DNA of 64,000 nucleotides from Clostridiaceae bacterium BL-3. Lineage in GTDB: Bacteria; Bacillota; Clostridia; Clostridiales; Clostridiaceae. The number at the start of each line of letters is the position of its first letter. Positions within the stretch are counted from its first letter, which is position 1. A model generated the notes under the pieces. The model was not told the DNA's origin and searched no databases. It saw only the letters and a program-made list of their open reading frames with translations. The stretch spans positions 2,790,001 to 2,854,000 of the forward strand of contig CADDXC010000001.1 of assembly GCA_902809985.1 (NCBI GenBank). The letters are read 5' to 3'. Positions 51,116-60,854 of the stretch are shown piece by piece. The translations under genes were made by a program, and so were the position numbers.

Positions 51116-52141
51116 TTAGCTATTTAAAATTGTATCCTCAAACTCTGCTAAAAATTCCATTCTATCATCTTTATATCTTATCTTCCTCTTTAATCTATCC
51201 AAAAACACTTCTTCTTCCCAATCTTTTCGTTTAGTATAATAATCTTTTGATATAGTATAAAAATCATTTGGAAAATTCAGCATAGCAAATAATACCTCAA
51301 GCTCTCTATCGCTTAAACTATTTTCTGCACAGTAACCATTCATTATCAGTTTTGTTTTTTCCATATCAAAAGCAAAATTTTTTATAACCTTATTTATAAA
51401 ATTACATAAATCATGTACTTTAAGATCTATAATGGCATAATCAAAATCTACAAAATAGGCTTTGTTATCATTTATCAGTATATTGTGGTAGGCTAAATCA
51501 TGATGGCATACTGCTATTTTATCCTCTTCACTGCAGAGCTTATAATAACAGGATTTTTCCAGCAGTTTTTCACTTTTCTTTATTTCTTTTATATAATGCC
51601 TTGAATTATCTATAAATATTTCATCAAATTCTGTTTTTTTTTCATGTACATTTGCTATATTCCTAAAAAACTCCATTTCCTGGACTCTTCTTTTAAAAAC
51701 ATCAATGAGCCTTCCATTATTGTATTTGCTGTTCATACTGCTTTTGAATCCTTCAGAAGCAAGATGAAATTCTCCCAATCCTTTAGATGCAATATCTAAA
51801 TCCACAGGATTACTAAAATTGCATTCTTTCCCCTGAACCATATCCATTATGCAGTACATATCACCTTCCCAAATTGTATATATATGACCTTTTTTATCTT
51901 TTACGAAATTAACCACTCTGGAAAATTTGTTTCTTATATAAGTTAAAACCTCATGGATAAACTTCAATTCATTTAAAGTATATTCTACTTTTTTTAATAT
52001 CTTCTCTCCTTTATCTGTAGAAACCATATACACATTCCTTACAGGTACTATATCATCTATTTTTAGATCAAATCTATCAAAAAGCTCTATACATAAATCG
52101 TATTTAGCTAAATATTTTTTTTCCCCATATCTATCTATCAA
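51116..52141 (-). CDS. CotS-family spore coat protein 2
   Basis: A 341-residue CotS-like protein starting at a TTG with a strong AAAGGAGG site. The catalytic loop HHDLAYHNILIN and the metal loop YFVDFDYAIIDL are complete. It follows the degenerate member at 52172 by 30 bases and probably shares its transcript. Confidence 0.87.
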   Translation of the reverse strand: MIDRYGEKKYLAKYDLCIELFDRFDLKIDDIVPVRNVYMVSTDKGEKILKKVEYTLNELKFIHEVLTYIRNKFSRVVNFVKDKKGHIYTIWEGDMYCIMDMVQGKECNFSNPVDLDIASKGLGEFHLASEGFKSSMNSKYNNGRLIDVFKRRVQEMEFFRNIANVHEKKTEFDEIFIDNSRHYIKEIKKSEKLLEKSCYYKLCSEEDKIAVCHHDLAYHNILINDNKAYFVDFDYAIIDLKVHDLCNFINKVIKNFAFDMEKTKLIMNGYCAENSLSDRELEVLFAMLNFPNDFYTISKDYYTKRKDWEEEVFLDRLKRKIRYKDDRMEFLAEFEDTILNS

Positions 52142-52171
52142 TTCAAAACCTCCTTTATTACCTGATATAAT

Positions 52172-52939
52172 TTAAATCAGACTATCTCCATCTTCATCAA
52201 TAGATTTATTTAACTTCATTAAATATTCCTCTTCACCCCAATCTTTAGTATGGTATTTATATCTGCTGTAGCATCTCATAAATTCACGTGGATAAGACAC
52301 CATGGACAATATAAATTGCACGCTGTTGTCATTTAAAGTTTCATATTTACAAAACTTTGAAGTAATACGGTTAAAATCAATGTCTTTGTTTTTTCTTTTT
52401 AACTTACTCAAAAAATAAATAGCATCCATTTCTACCATATTGTAGCAGCATCCTTTTATATCTATTATTTCTATATTTTTATTTTCATTTTTTCTCAAAT
52501 TATCAAAATAGGTATTTCTAAGGCACATTTCAACTCTATTCATACTTCTTATTATTAAATCCATATAGTGGCTTTGATATATATTATCCAAACATTTCTC
52601 CGCTCTTGTCAGATATTTTTCTCCTATTTCATTTATTTTTTTTTGAAAATCAGTCTTATCTTTTAATTTCTCTATTTCAACTATATCTTTTTTAAATCTC
52701 CTGGTATAGATCTTATACTGTTCTACAACTTTGCCTATGTTATTATCCAGTCGTCTGTTCATAACGCCTGTATACCCTAAAGTTTTCTCATGAAATTCAC
52801 CCATTGTACATATTTGGCTTTTTATTTTATCTAGAGTTAAGTCCTCATATTTAATCTTGTTCTTAAATTCTTTTACCACAAATATTTTCTTTGATTCCAG
52901 ATATTTTATAAAATATGACTCGATATTGTCACAATACAC
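52172..52939 (-). CDS. Degenerate CotS-like protein
   Basis: A 255-residue protein related to the neighbouring CotS proteins by its C-terminal pattern (SYPREFMRCYSRYKYHTKDWGEEEYL, compare the PQNYWQIGIQYYW...PWGEEHF of its neighbour; both shown in part). It lacks about 80 N-terminal residues and both kinase-like motifs: the HHD loop is VEMCLRNTYFDN and the DFD loop IIDIKGCCYN. It still has a GTG start with GGGGTGA and no stops, so it is expressed and perhaps structural. Loss of activity is inference. Confidence 0.7.
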   Translation of the reverse strand: MYCDNIESYFIKYLESKKIFVVKEFKNKIKYEDLTLDKIKSQICTMGEFHEKTLGYTGVMNRRLDNNIGKVVEQYKIYTRRFKKDIVEIEKLKDKTDFQKKINEIGEKYLTRAEKCLDNIYQSHYMDLIIRSMNRVEMCLRNTYFDNLRKNENKNIEIIDIKGCCYNMVEMDAIYFLSKLKRKNKDIDFNRITSKFCKYETLNDNSVQFILSMVSYPREFMRCYSRYKYHTKDWGEEEYLMKLNKSIDEDGDSLI

Positions 52940-52976
52940 TTTTAAATCACCCCGTAATTTTACTTTTGTCTTGGTT

Positions 52977-53174
52977 CTATCTGTGAGCTTTTTTCATTTC
53001 TTTTAATATATGTCGTTTCTTTTTTTCAAGTTTCATAACTTCTTTTTTCTTCTTATGCATCTTTTCTAATTGTTTGACAGTTTTTTTCAAACTCTCTGCC
53101 TTGTTTTCATAATATCCTAAATCATTATTTTCAATTTCTTCCATCTTTCGAGAGTGTGATTTTTTATGTGACAT
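52977..53174 (-). CDS. Small lysine-rich coiled-coil protein
   Basis: A 65-residue very basic protein (many Lys, Glu and His) with a probable coiled coil over residues 20-60 (LKKTVKQLEKMHKKKKEVMK). A GGAGGAG site precedes the ATG. It lies between two cotS-like genes and 24 bases from one of them, so a small coat or crust component is a reasonable guess. I know no family for it. Confidence 0.6.
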   Translation of the reverse strand: MSHKKSHSRKMEEIENNDLGYYENKAESLKKTVKQLEKMHKKKKEVMKLEKKKRHILKEMKKAHR

Positions 53175-53197
53175 AAACTTACTCCTCCTTGTATCAA

Positions 53198-54202
53198 CTA
53201 TATTTTTTTATTTTGAAACTCTTCTATAAACTCCAGTCTATCCTGCCTATCTCTAAATATCTTATTTAATTTCTTAATAAAATGCTCCTCTCCCCAAGGT
53301 TGTTCTTCCCAATAGTACTGTATTCCTATTTGCCAATAATTCTGTGGAAACTCCATAAAAGCAGCCATAATAGGTATATCTTCCTGTCTTACGTTATTTA
53401 TTGCACTATATGCATCTATAATAAAAGTCGCATTGTCAAGTCTCCATCTCCCATTTTTCATCACCCTTATAATCAAACTAGCCAAATCATGAAGATAAGT
53501 ATCCATCATACAGTAATCAAAATCTATAATATTTATCTCCCCTTGATCATCTATTAGGACATTATGGTTTGCATAGTCATGATGACAAAATCCACCGTCT
53601 TTTATCTGCCTTTTCATACTATTTATATAATCAGAAGCTTTCAAATGCTCTATCGAACTCTCTGCCATACGGATTTCTTCTTTCATAGCCTCCAAATACA
53701 ATACATCAAACTCCTCTTTATGTGGTTTATTCATTATTCTTCTTTTAAAATCCAATATCTCATTTCTTCTAGTCATAAAATTCTCTATCCATTTAAACCA
53801 TCCTATTCTTGGATTCATTTTATCCGTAACTTGAAAATTATGACTTTTTCTGTGAAGCTCCGCTAACTTCGAAGTAGCCACTAAAATATCTAACGGATTG
53901 TTATAATCACATTGTCTGGAATTAATCCATTTGCACAAATAAGCATAGGAATCACCTATTTTTATATAATTCTTTTTATTTTTGGTGTTGATTATTTCAG
54001 GTATGTTTCTAAACTTTTCATTTTGGAGATGCTTTATAGCGGAAATTATAAATAGAAAATGTCCGAAATCATAATTTATTACTTTCAAACAATATTGGTG
54101 GTATTTGGTATGGATTTTATATATGCTCTTTATCTTCTCTATAAATTCAATATGGAGATCATAGGCATCTTCAACATATTTTCGTACTTTCAATATATCC
54201 AA
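53198..54202 (-). CDS. CotS-family spore coat protein 3
   Basis: A CotS-like protein with complete loops HHDYANHNVLID and NIIDFDYCMMDT. The open frame runs to a GTG at 54253, but a strong TTTTGGAGGAAG site stands before the TTG at 54202, giving 334 residues, in line with the other members. It is divergent from the second glycosyltransferase by about 185 bases. Confidence 0.86.
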   Translation of the reverse strand: MDILKVRKYVEDAYDLHIEFIEKIKSIYKIHTKYHQYCLKVINYDFGHFLFIISAIKHLQNEKFRNIPEIINTKNKKNYIKIGDSYAYLCKWINSRQCDYNNPLDILVATSKLAELHRKSHNFQVTDKMNPRIGWFKWIENFMTRRNEILDFKRRIMNKPHKEEFDVLYLEAMKEEIRMAESSIEHLKASDYINSMKRQIKDGGFCHHDYANHNVLIDDQGEINIIDFDYCMMDTYLHDLASLIIRVMKNGRWRLDNATFIIDAYSAINNVRQEDIPIMAAFMEFPQNYWQIGIQYYWEEQPWGEEHFIKKLNKIFRDRQDRLEFIEEFQNKKI

Positions 54203-54386
54203 AAGCTTCTTCCTCCAAAAATTATTATATACGTAGTATATGTCTAATCTCACGTGTATGTGATAGATATAAATTCATTTAGCTTCAGATTTAAAAGTTG
54301 CTTTCACCTTTTTATATAGGTGTTAATAATATATATTAGAACGCTTCAATCAGTTTAGTGTTACTAGAGTGTGGAGGTAGAGAACA

Positions 54387-55505
54387 ATGAAAATTGCCGT
54401 TGATGCAAGAGGAATCAATTGGTATAGGGGAACCGGCATAGGCACTTATACAGAAAAAATACTAAAATATATGATCAAAAATCACGAGGAAAATTTTTAC
54501 AATATATATTGGTCAGGTAATAAATATGAAAGTTTTAGGCAAAAGAATACTAAAATAATAATGTCTTCTAAAAGACAACATAGATTTTTTGAACAATATT
54601 TTTTTCCCGAAAATTTAAAAAGGGAAGCTGTAGATATATATCATATTCCTCAAAACGGTATCGGCATATCTGAAAATATAAACTGCAAAAAAGTTGTCAC
54701 TATACATGATTTAATACCTTATGTACTTCCTGAAACTGTTGGAAAGGGATACTTAGAAAAATTTTTAAAGCAAATGCCAAATGTTATCGACTTAGCTGAT
54801 GGAATAATAACCGTATCCAATCATTCCAAAAATGATATCTTAAAGTTCTTTCCAATGGATAAAAATAAAATATTTGTAACTCCTTTGGCCGCAGATGAAA
54901 AATATAAGCCCTTAGAAAAAGACAAATGTAAATATAGTATAAAAATCAACTACAATATAAATAATCCTTTTATTCTCTATATAGGAGGCTTTAGTCCCAG
55001 GAAAAACGTATCCTCATTAATAACCTCCTTTTCTAAAATTCACAAAAATTTAGATAAGAATTATGACTTAATTATAATAGGCTCAAATAAGGACGACTTA
55101 GATATACTAAAAAATTTAAGTATAGATTTAAATATAAAAGATAATGTTAAATTTACGGGATTTGTGGAGGAAAAAATGCTGCCTATTTTTTACAATGCTT
55201 GTGATGCTTTCATATATCCATCCTCATATGAAGGATTTGGCCTTCCGCCATTAGAAGCCATGAGCTGCGGTACTGCTGTAATAACTTCAGATACATCATC
55301 CATTCCAGAAGTGGTGGGAGATGGTGGTATCCTTATAAATCCATCTGATATAAAAAGCCTTATGTATTCTATAGAGGCCTTACTCAACGATGAAAGTATA
55401 AGGAAGGAACTGAGCTTAAAAGCTTTAAATCAGGCGTCTAAATTCTCCTGGGAGAAAACTTCGGAAAATACTATAAGAGCCTATAAAAAAATTTTAGATA
55501 TGTAA
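54387..55505 (+). CDS. GT4-type glycosyltransferase 2 of the coat cluster
   Basis: A 372-residue paralogue of the enzyme at 49897, with the same landmarks: [42 protein letters not shown] and the EX7E motif in [27 protein letters not shown] precedes the ATG. Duplicated glycosyltransferases alternating with cotS-like genes resemble cotSA-cotS and ytcC-cotI pairs of Bacillus. Confidence 0.88.
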   Translation: MKIAVDARGINWYRGTGIGTYTEKILKYMIKNHEENFYNIYWSGNKYESFRQKNTKIIMSSKRQHRFFEQYFFPENLKREAVDIYHIPQNGIGISENINCKKVVTIHDLIPYVLPETVGKGYLEKFLKQMPNVIDLADGIITVSNHSKNDILKFFPMDKNKIFVTPLAADEKYKPLEKDKCKYSIKINYNINNPFILYIGGFSPRKNVSSLITSFSKIHKNLDKNYDLIIIGSNKDDLDILKNLSIDLNIKDNVKFTGFVEEKMLPIFYNACDAFIYPSSYEGFGLPPLEAMSCGTAVITSDTSSIPEVVGDGGILINPSDIKSLMYSIEALLNDESIRKELSLKALNQASKFSWEKTSENTIRAYKKILDM

Positions 55506-55520
55506 AATTGCTATAAAAAA

Positions 55521-55568
55521 AAGCAAAAACCTTTTAGCTGCTCTCGCTCCCAGTTAAAAGGTCTTGCT
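55521..55568 (+). terminator. Terminator after the second glycosyltransferase
   Basis: AAGCAA..CCTTTTA.CTG pairs with CAGTTAAAAGG.CTTGCTT across a short loop, 16 bases past the stop. The U run on the plus strand is modest. Confidence 0.75.
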
Positions 55569-55688
55569 TATATGTTAAAAGATCCCTAAGATTAATTCCC
55601 CATATTTTTATTATACACTAATTTAAAAATTTAGTAAACGTTTTTATATATTTCAATTAAAATTTTAAGGAATAGTATTTTATTTTTT

Positions 55689-56957
55689 TTAATTACTTTT
55701 AAGAGACATTTCTATATTTTCCATTATAGTCTTAAAATCTTTATTTTCTACATTGGTTGCAGTTAAAATTTTCTTTACCTTTTCTCTTACTCGTGGAAAA
55801 TCTTTAGTATAGTTTATATTAAAACTTCCCTGTTCTACTTCAGCAAATAAATTCCATATCCTATTGTCAAAATAAGAAACTTGTTTATTAAAATCTACAA
55901 GATTATATATATTTATACTTGCAGGAAATCTTCCATATTTATTCAATAAATCCATCTGCAGTTTGTCGTCCGTAAGAGCAAAGTTTATAAAAGTCTGTGC
56001 CAGTTTAGCTTGCTTAGTATTTTTATTTATAATTAAATTGGTACCTCCAACGGAGACATCTCTATTTCCACCTGCCTCAAAAGAGGGAAATTTCATTATG
56101 CCCCATTTATAACTATCTTTAGAATAAGTATTCATCAATGATTTAGCATAAGTTGGATCCCCAATAAATGACACTATTTTATCTCCCTTTAATTCATTTA
56201 TCAAATTACTTTTAGAACTAAAATCTTTTATCAAATTTTCTCTATAAAGAATTTTAGCTATATCCATAACTTTAGACCACTTCTGAGACTCAAATCCCAA
56301 TTTGCCACTTTCATTAAAATAACTTGTTCCCAGTTGATTTGCAAGCAATAAAAAAATATCACTATCATAATTAGAAACATCTGCCATAAACACTTTCCCA
56401 GTATCTTTTTTTATCTTTTTTCCCGCTTCTATATAATCATTCCAGGTTTTTATATTATTTTCATCAATACCCTCTTTGGCAAATATATCTTTTCTATATA
56501 TTAAAGTTTCAGGACATGTATCCCAAGGTAATGCATAAATTGAGCCCTTTATAGTATCATTGTTTACCTTATTGCTTAATAAAATATTCTTATATAAACT
56601 CACCGAATCTGTTATTTTTAAAATTTTGTCTGAATACGCAGATAGAATATGTTTCACATAACTGTCATTCACTGTCAATATATCTGCTTGATACTTAGAA
56701 TTATCCAATATGGACTTAATATTATCATCCGTACCTTTTACTGTTATGACATCTACAGTAACTTTTTTATATGTCTCACTAAATCTATTTGCCGCAAACT
56801 TTAACTGTGGCCCATGTTCCATATCAGTCACAATTTTAATATTTCCCTGAAGCAATTCTTTACTGTCTTTTTTACCTTGAGGTCCATTACAAGAAACAGT
56901 AGAAATTAAAATTATCACTAGTACTAAAAATAATACCCTCTTTACACATCTGTTCAT
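55689..56957 (-). CDS. Orphan extracellular solute-binding lipoprotein (family 1)
   Basis: A 422-residue ABC-type binding protein. The signal peptide ends in the lipobox STVSC (Cys23), and the mature part has the family pattern: TDMEHGPQLKFAANRFSE, ALPWDTCPETLIYRKDIF, GTNLIINKNTKQAKLAQTFI (each partial). Sugar binding is the usual role. No ABC permease or ATPase gene lies nearby, so it must work with components elsewhere or as a sensor. A GGGGAG site precedes the ATG. Confidence 0.88.
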   Translation of the reverse strand: MNRCVKRVLFLVLVIILISTVSCNGPQGKKDSKELLQGNIKIVTDMEHGPQLKFAANRFSETYKKVTVDVITVKGTDDNIKSILDNSKYQADILTVNDSYVKHILSAYSDKILKITDSVSLYKNILLSNKVNNDTIKGSIYALPWDTCPETLIYRKDIFAKEGIDENNIKTWNDYIEAGKKIKKDTGKVFMADVSNYDSDIFLLLANQLGTSYFNESGKLGFESQKWSKVMDIAKILYRENLIKDFSSKSNLINELKGDKIVSFIGDPTYAKSLMNTYSKDSYKWGIMKFPSFEAGGNRDVSVGGTNLIINKNTKQAKLAQTFINFALTDDKLQMDLLNKYGRFPASINIYNLVDFNKQVSYFDNRIWNLFAEVEQGSFNINYTKDFPRVREKVKKILTATNVENKDFKTIMENIEMSLKSN

Positions 56958-57073
56958 AAAAACTCCCCTATATTTTCATTAATTATAACTTAGCATACAC
57001 ATTTTATACTAATCTTAACAAATAAAAATACATCTTTCAACTTTATACTGCATCTAAGAAATCTTAAAAAATT

Positions 57074-57110
57074 AAAACATCCGGAGAAGTCATTCTTCTT
57101 CGGATGTTTT
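57074..57110 (-). terminator. Terminator after the radical SAM gene
   Basis: AAAACATCCGGAGAAG pairs with CTTCTTCGGATGTTTT (one G-U pair) seven bases past the stop. Confidence 0.85.
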
Positions 57111-57116
57111 AAAGAT

Positions 57117-58499
57117 TTAACCTTTAGACATTTTATAATTTCCATTACAGCTAAAATCTTCTTTCCATGCACTTTCTGCATAAGGTTTAAAATCTGCTGA
57201 CAATTTATCCAATTTTTTCTGAAATTCAGGATCTTCCAGCATCCTCCTAGCACCTTCATCTGTAGGTTTCGCTCCAGTTTTCTTTGCAATTTCTCTAATC
57301 TGCTCTGTATTGTCAATCATCATACAAGGCAGCAATAAGTTGTCATTATAAGGTTGTCTGTGCCTCAGTTCATTGAAAAAATCTGACTTGAATACATCCA
57401 CAAGTTTTTTGCCCTTCAAATTGTCCACTGCAAAATGGGCAAATATACAAGGCTCTACCTGCTCTTCTGAATTTATATGACAGTAAAATTTACCTGCTAT
57501 GCATCCTCCAACATAAGGAGCATCGTTAAAAAAGTCAATGGCAAAATATGGTTTTGTAGTTCTTATCTTTCTAACTCTTTCTCCAAGATGTATTCTTTGT
57601 TCGGGGGTAAGCATCAAATCCACATCAGGTTCTTTACCTACAGGCATATATATAAAATACCAGCTCATTTTAGCGCCTTTTTCCACTAGCATATCTATGA
57701 ATTCATCTGATGTAACTGTATCTATATTATACCTGCTAACTGCTGTAGAAACTCCAAATAAAACTCCTCTCTCCCTCAGAAGCTCCATTGCATGCATAAC
57801 TTTCTTAAATATCCCCTTGCCTCTTCTTTCATCTGTTTCCTTTTCAAATCCCTCCAATGAAAACATGGGAAGTACATTGCCAAGTTTTTGTATTCTATCT
57901 GCCAGTTTTTCATCGAATAAAGTTCCATTAGAAAATGGAGTAAACATACAATCATTATATTTTTCATATATATCAAGCATATAGCTATTTATGAAAGGCT
58001 CCCCTCCAAGAATTACAAAATAGTAAATTCCAAGATCTCTGGCCTCACCAATTATTCTATCTACCTCTTCTTTAGGAATATCATCTTCCTTGCTGTAGCT
58101 TGAAGCATAGCATCCAGTGCACCTTAAATTACATCTCATAGATGGACTCATCAAAATAGTAAAAGGAGTTTTTGTTCCTGTTTCTCGAAAAAATTTTTCT
58201 CTCTTTGGTATCCCATACCAAGCTGAATTTGCAAAAAAATTAGTAAAAAATTTATCTATGCATTTTTTATTGGAATCTTTAACAATGCTTATAGCTAGTT
58301 TGTGAATTGCAGGATTTGTTTTATACAATTCCTCAACTCTAAGCACTTTAGCTAAATTGTCCTCATCATTTTTTACCGTCCTTTTTATTAGTGCAAATAT
58401 TTTATCAAGATTTTGTTCCGGATCCCTGTCAAGTAACTCTACACCAGCTTTAACCAATGCATCCTTAGCTGTCTTTTCCAATATTGCAGTTACCTTCAT
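57117..58499 (-). CDS. Radical SAM protein of unknown substrate
   Basis: A 460-residue radical SAM enzyme. The cluster motif CxxxCxxC is Cys123, Cys127, Cys130 (RCNLRCTGCY), and the GGE motif is VILGGEPF. Further cysteines near the C-terminus (GGCIAG, FYCHI, EPCIF, LPCMM) suggest one or more auxiliary iron-sulphur clusters as in SPASM-type proteins. The first 110 residues are a helical extension. Neighbours give no peptide substrate; I see no small precursor gene nearby. Substrate unknown. The 241 bases upstream hold nothing I recognise. Confidence 0.85.
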   Translation of the reverse strand: MKVTAILEKTAKDALVKAGVELLDRDPEQNLDKIFALIKRTVKNDEDNLAKVLRVEELYKTNPAIHKLAISIVKDSNKKCIDKFFTNFFANSAWYGIPKREKFFRETGTKTPFTILMSPSMRCNLRCTGCYASSYSKEDDIPKEEVDRIIGEARDLGIYYFVILGGEPFINSYMLDIYEKYNDCMFTPFSNGTLFDEKLADRIQKLGNVLPMFSLEGFEKETDERRGKGIFKKVMHAMELLRERGVLFGVSTAVSRYNIDTVTSDEFIDMLVEKGAKMSWYFIYMPVGKEPDVDLMLTPEQRIHLGERVRKIRTTKPYFAIDFFNDAPYVGGCIAGKFYCHINSEEQVEPCIFAHFAVDNLKGKKLVDVFKSDFFNELRHRQPYNDNLLLPCMMIDNTEQIREIAKKTGAKPTDEGARRMLEDPEFQKKLDKLSADFKPYAESAWKEDFSCNGNYKMSKG

Positions 58500-58740
58500 A
58501 CGGCATTCCTCCTAAATAATAATAATATAAGAAACGAATGCTTCAAAACATCCATTTCTCTTTTAAATACATAGGATATAAAAACAATAAAAACATTATC
58601 ATATAATATATGTTATTTATATACCAATATAATATAGCTTTTAACATATATTTGTCAATATTCAATTCAAACAACTACAGTCTATGATTTATAATTTTCA
58701 TATAAACCACTCTAATATACTAAAATTGGTCCTTAAACCT

Positions 58741-60027
58741 TCATTGTTTTAACAACTTAGCCATAGTTTCTCTATATACTTCCTGTATACCCACTTTATT
58801 TTTCAGCGCAAGTTTTTTACAATCCTCATACTCAATTTTACTCTTTATCTTCTTTCCTTTATAATAGGCATTTTTTACATTGACCTCTCCATATTTGGTA
58901 ATTACTTTTGTAAAATCCCTATTCAAAATATTTCTTTGCATTTTATACTTTCTAAAACCTATAGTTGTGGTTTGTGTCAGAATAATTTCTCTCATTTTTT
59001 CCTCTATTTCAGATTTATATAACACAGTAAGCTTTACTGCAGGTCTCTCTTTTTTCATGATTATAGGCGTCAAATATACATCTGACGCCCCATTTTCCAG
59101 TAAAGCATCCATTGTACATTGATACATTTCGGGGTTCATATCATCTATATTGCACTCTATAACCTGTATATCCTCTACCTTATAATCTTTATTATTAAAA
59201 TCATGTTCACCTAGTTTTTCCCTATTAATTGATATATATTCAATTTTATGATTTTTATTCTCACTGAAATTTTTCCGTTTACCATCGTTTTCTGCAGGAA
59301 TAGTTTCTCCTAAAAAGACCCTCAGTACATCTGGAATGCCATCATTATCTCTATTGCCTATGCCATAGCCTATTTTAGCTATTTTAAAATTTTTATTCTC
59401 TGTATATTTTGAAGAAAAATAAGATAATATTGCTGCACCTGTCGGAGTAGTAGCCTCAAATGGTACTTCAGATTTAATGGGAATATCCTTTAATATTTCC
59501 GCTGTGGCAGGTGCCGGTACCGGAAATACACCATGGGCGCATTTTACAAATCCCCTGCCAACTTCCACTTTAGAGGCTTCCACTTTATCCACTTTTAAAT
59601 AATCAAAACATACGGCAGCCCCTACAATATCAACTATAGAGTCCACCGCCCCTACTTCATGAAAATGTATTTCATTTAAGGGTTTATTGTGTACTTTGGC
59701 TTCAGCCTCTGCTACCTTTTTAAAAATTTCCACACTTATATTTTTAACTCTTACGTTTAAATCACTGTAATTTATTATATCTTCTATATCATTTAAATTT
59801 CTATGATGATGGGAAGCATGGTCATGTTCTTTTTTCAGAATTACATCCACCTTAGTTCCTGATATGCCATTTTTTATATCCCTATGTGTATTAATTTCGT
59901 ATCCTTTAACTTTTAATTTGGATAACTCTGTTGTTAAATATTCCACATCCACTCCTAGATCTATTAGTGCTCCCAAATTCATATCTCCACTTATTCCAGA
60001 AAAACAGTCATAATAAAGTATCTTCAT
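58741..60027 (-). CDS. larC: Nickel-pincer cofactor nickel insertase LarC (DUF111)
   Basis: LarC inserts nickel into the pyridinium bis-thiocarboxylate nucleotide to form the cofactor of LarA-type racemases. The 428-residue protein begins DCFSGISGDMNLGALIDLG, has FHEVGAVDSIVDIVG, PVPAPATAEIL and TPTGAAIL, and carries a His-rich stretch (EHDHASHHHR). In Lactiplantibacillus larC is made through a frameshift; here it is one uninterrupted frame. No larA, larB or larE is adjacent. An AGGAGA site precedes the ATG. Confidence 0.93.
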   Translation of the reverse strand: MKILYYDCFSGISGDMNLGALIDLGVDVEYLTTELSKLKVKGYEINTHRDIKNGISGTKVDVILKKEHDHASHHHRNLNDIEDIINYSDLNVRVKNISVEIFKKVAEAEAKVHNKPLNEIHFHEVGAVDSIVDIVGAAVCFDYLKVDKVEASKVEVGRGFVKCAHGVFPVPAPATAEILKDIPIKSEVPFEATTPTGAAILSYFSSKYTENKNFKIAKIGYGIGNRDNDGIPDVLRVFLGETIPAENDGKRKNFSENKNHKIEYISINREKLGEHDFNNKDYKVEDIQVIECNIDDMNPEMYQCTMDALLENGASDVYLTPIIMKKERPAVKLTVLYKSEIEEKMREIILTQTTTIGFRKYKMQRNILNRDFTKVITKYGEVNVKNAYYKGKKIKSKIEYEDCKKLALKNKVGIQEVYRETMAKLLKQ

Positions 60028-60218
60028 AATTTTTAATCTCCTATAATCATTTGTCTAATAATGTGATAATATAATTTTACCATAAATATGAATATTTTGC
60101 ATAGTTGAAACGCTCTTATCAAAAATGTGAAATTTTCACATTTAATTTGACAAAACAATCACCTAGTATATAATTTATTATATATCTCTCGTATAACATA
60201 AAAGGGGTTGTATTATTA

Positions 60219-60830
60219 TTGAAAAAATTACAGCGGAATTTCTATAATAAAGACACTCTGTCTGTGGCAAAAAATCTTCTTGGCAAAATATTGGTTCACA
60301 CTATCAATGGCAAAAGGCTATCCGGAAGAATAGTTGAGACAGAAGCTTACAAAGGTATTACAGATAAAGCCGCTCATTCCTACGGTGGAAGGCGGACCAA
60401 AAGAACTGAAGTCATGTACGGTCCCTGCGGTTTTTCATACGTGTACATGATATATGGAATGTATTATTGTTTCAATATAGTAACTGAAAAAAAAGACATA
60501 CCTGAGGCAGTATTAATACGAGCCGTTGAACCTCTGGAAAATTTAAATGAAATATCTCTAAACAGATATAATAGATTATTTTCTTCTTTAAATAAGACCC
60601 AAATAAAAAATTTGACCAACGGCCCCGGCAAATTATGTAAGGGACTAGCCATAGGTAAAACTGAAAATAAGCTGGATCTTTACGGCAATACTTTATATAT
60701 TGCAGAAGATAATTTCAGCAATTTTAATATAAAAAATGCTAAACGTATAGGTATCAGTTATGCTCAGGAGGCAGTAGATTATCCCTGGAGATTTTATATA
60801 GAGAATAATATCTATGTATCTGTCAAATAA
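60219..60830 (+). CDS. 3-methyladenine DNA glycosylase (AAG/MPG type)
   Basis: Base-excision repair enzyme removing alkylated purines. The 203 residues show LARxLLG as VAKNLLGKIL, the catalytic-glutamate motif VETEAYKG, the YGPCGFSYVYMIYGMYYCFN segment (shown in part) and NGPGKLCKGLAI. The start is a TTG at 60219 with AAAAGGGG eleven bases before. It is followed by the GIY-YIG gene in the same direction, forming a small DNA-related operon. Confidence 0.93.
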   Translation: MKKLQRNFYNKDTLSVAKNLLGKILVHTINGKRLSGRIVETEAYKGITDKAAHSYGGRRTKRTEVMYGPCGFSYVYMIYGMYYCFNIVTEKKDIPEAVLIRAVEPLENLNEISLNRYNRLFSSLNKTQIKNLTNGPGKLCKGLAIGKTENKLDLYGNTLYIAEDNFSNFNIKNAKRIGISYAQEAVDYPWRFYIENNIYVSVK

Positions 60831-60854
60831 ATTTATGAAAGCGATTTTTATAAC

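Noticed and set aside
56990..57316. 108-codon ORF at the end of the radical SAM gene
   Set aside because: It overlaps the radical SAM coding region out of frame and runs through its terminator; no ribosome binding site.
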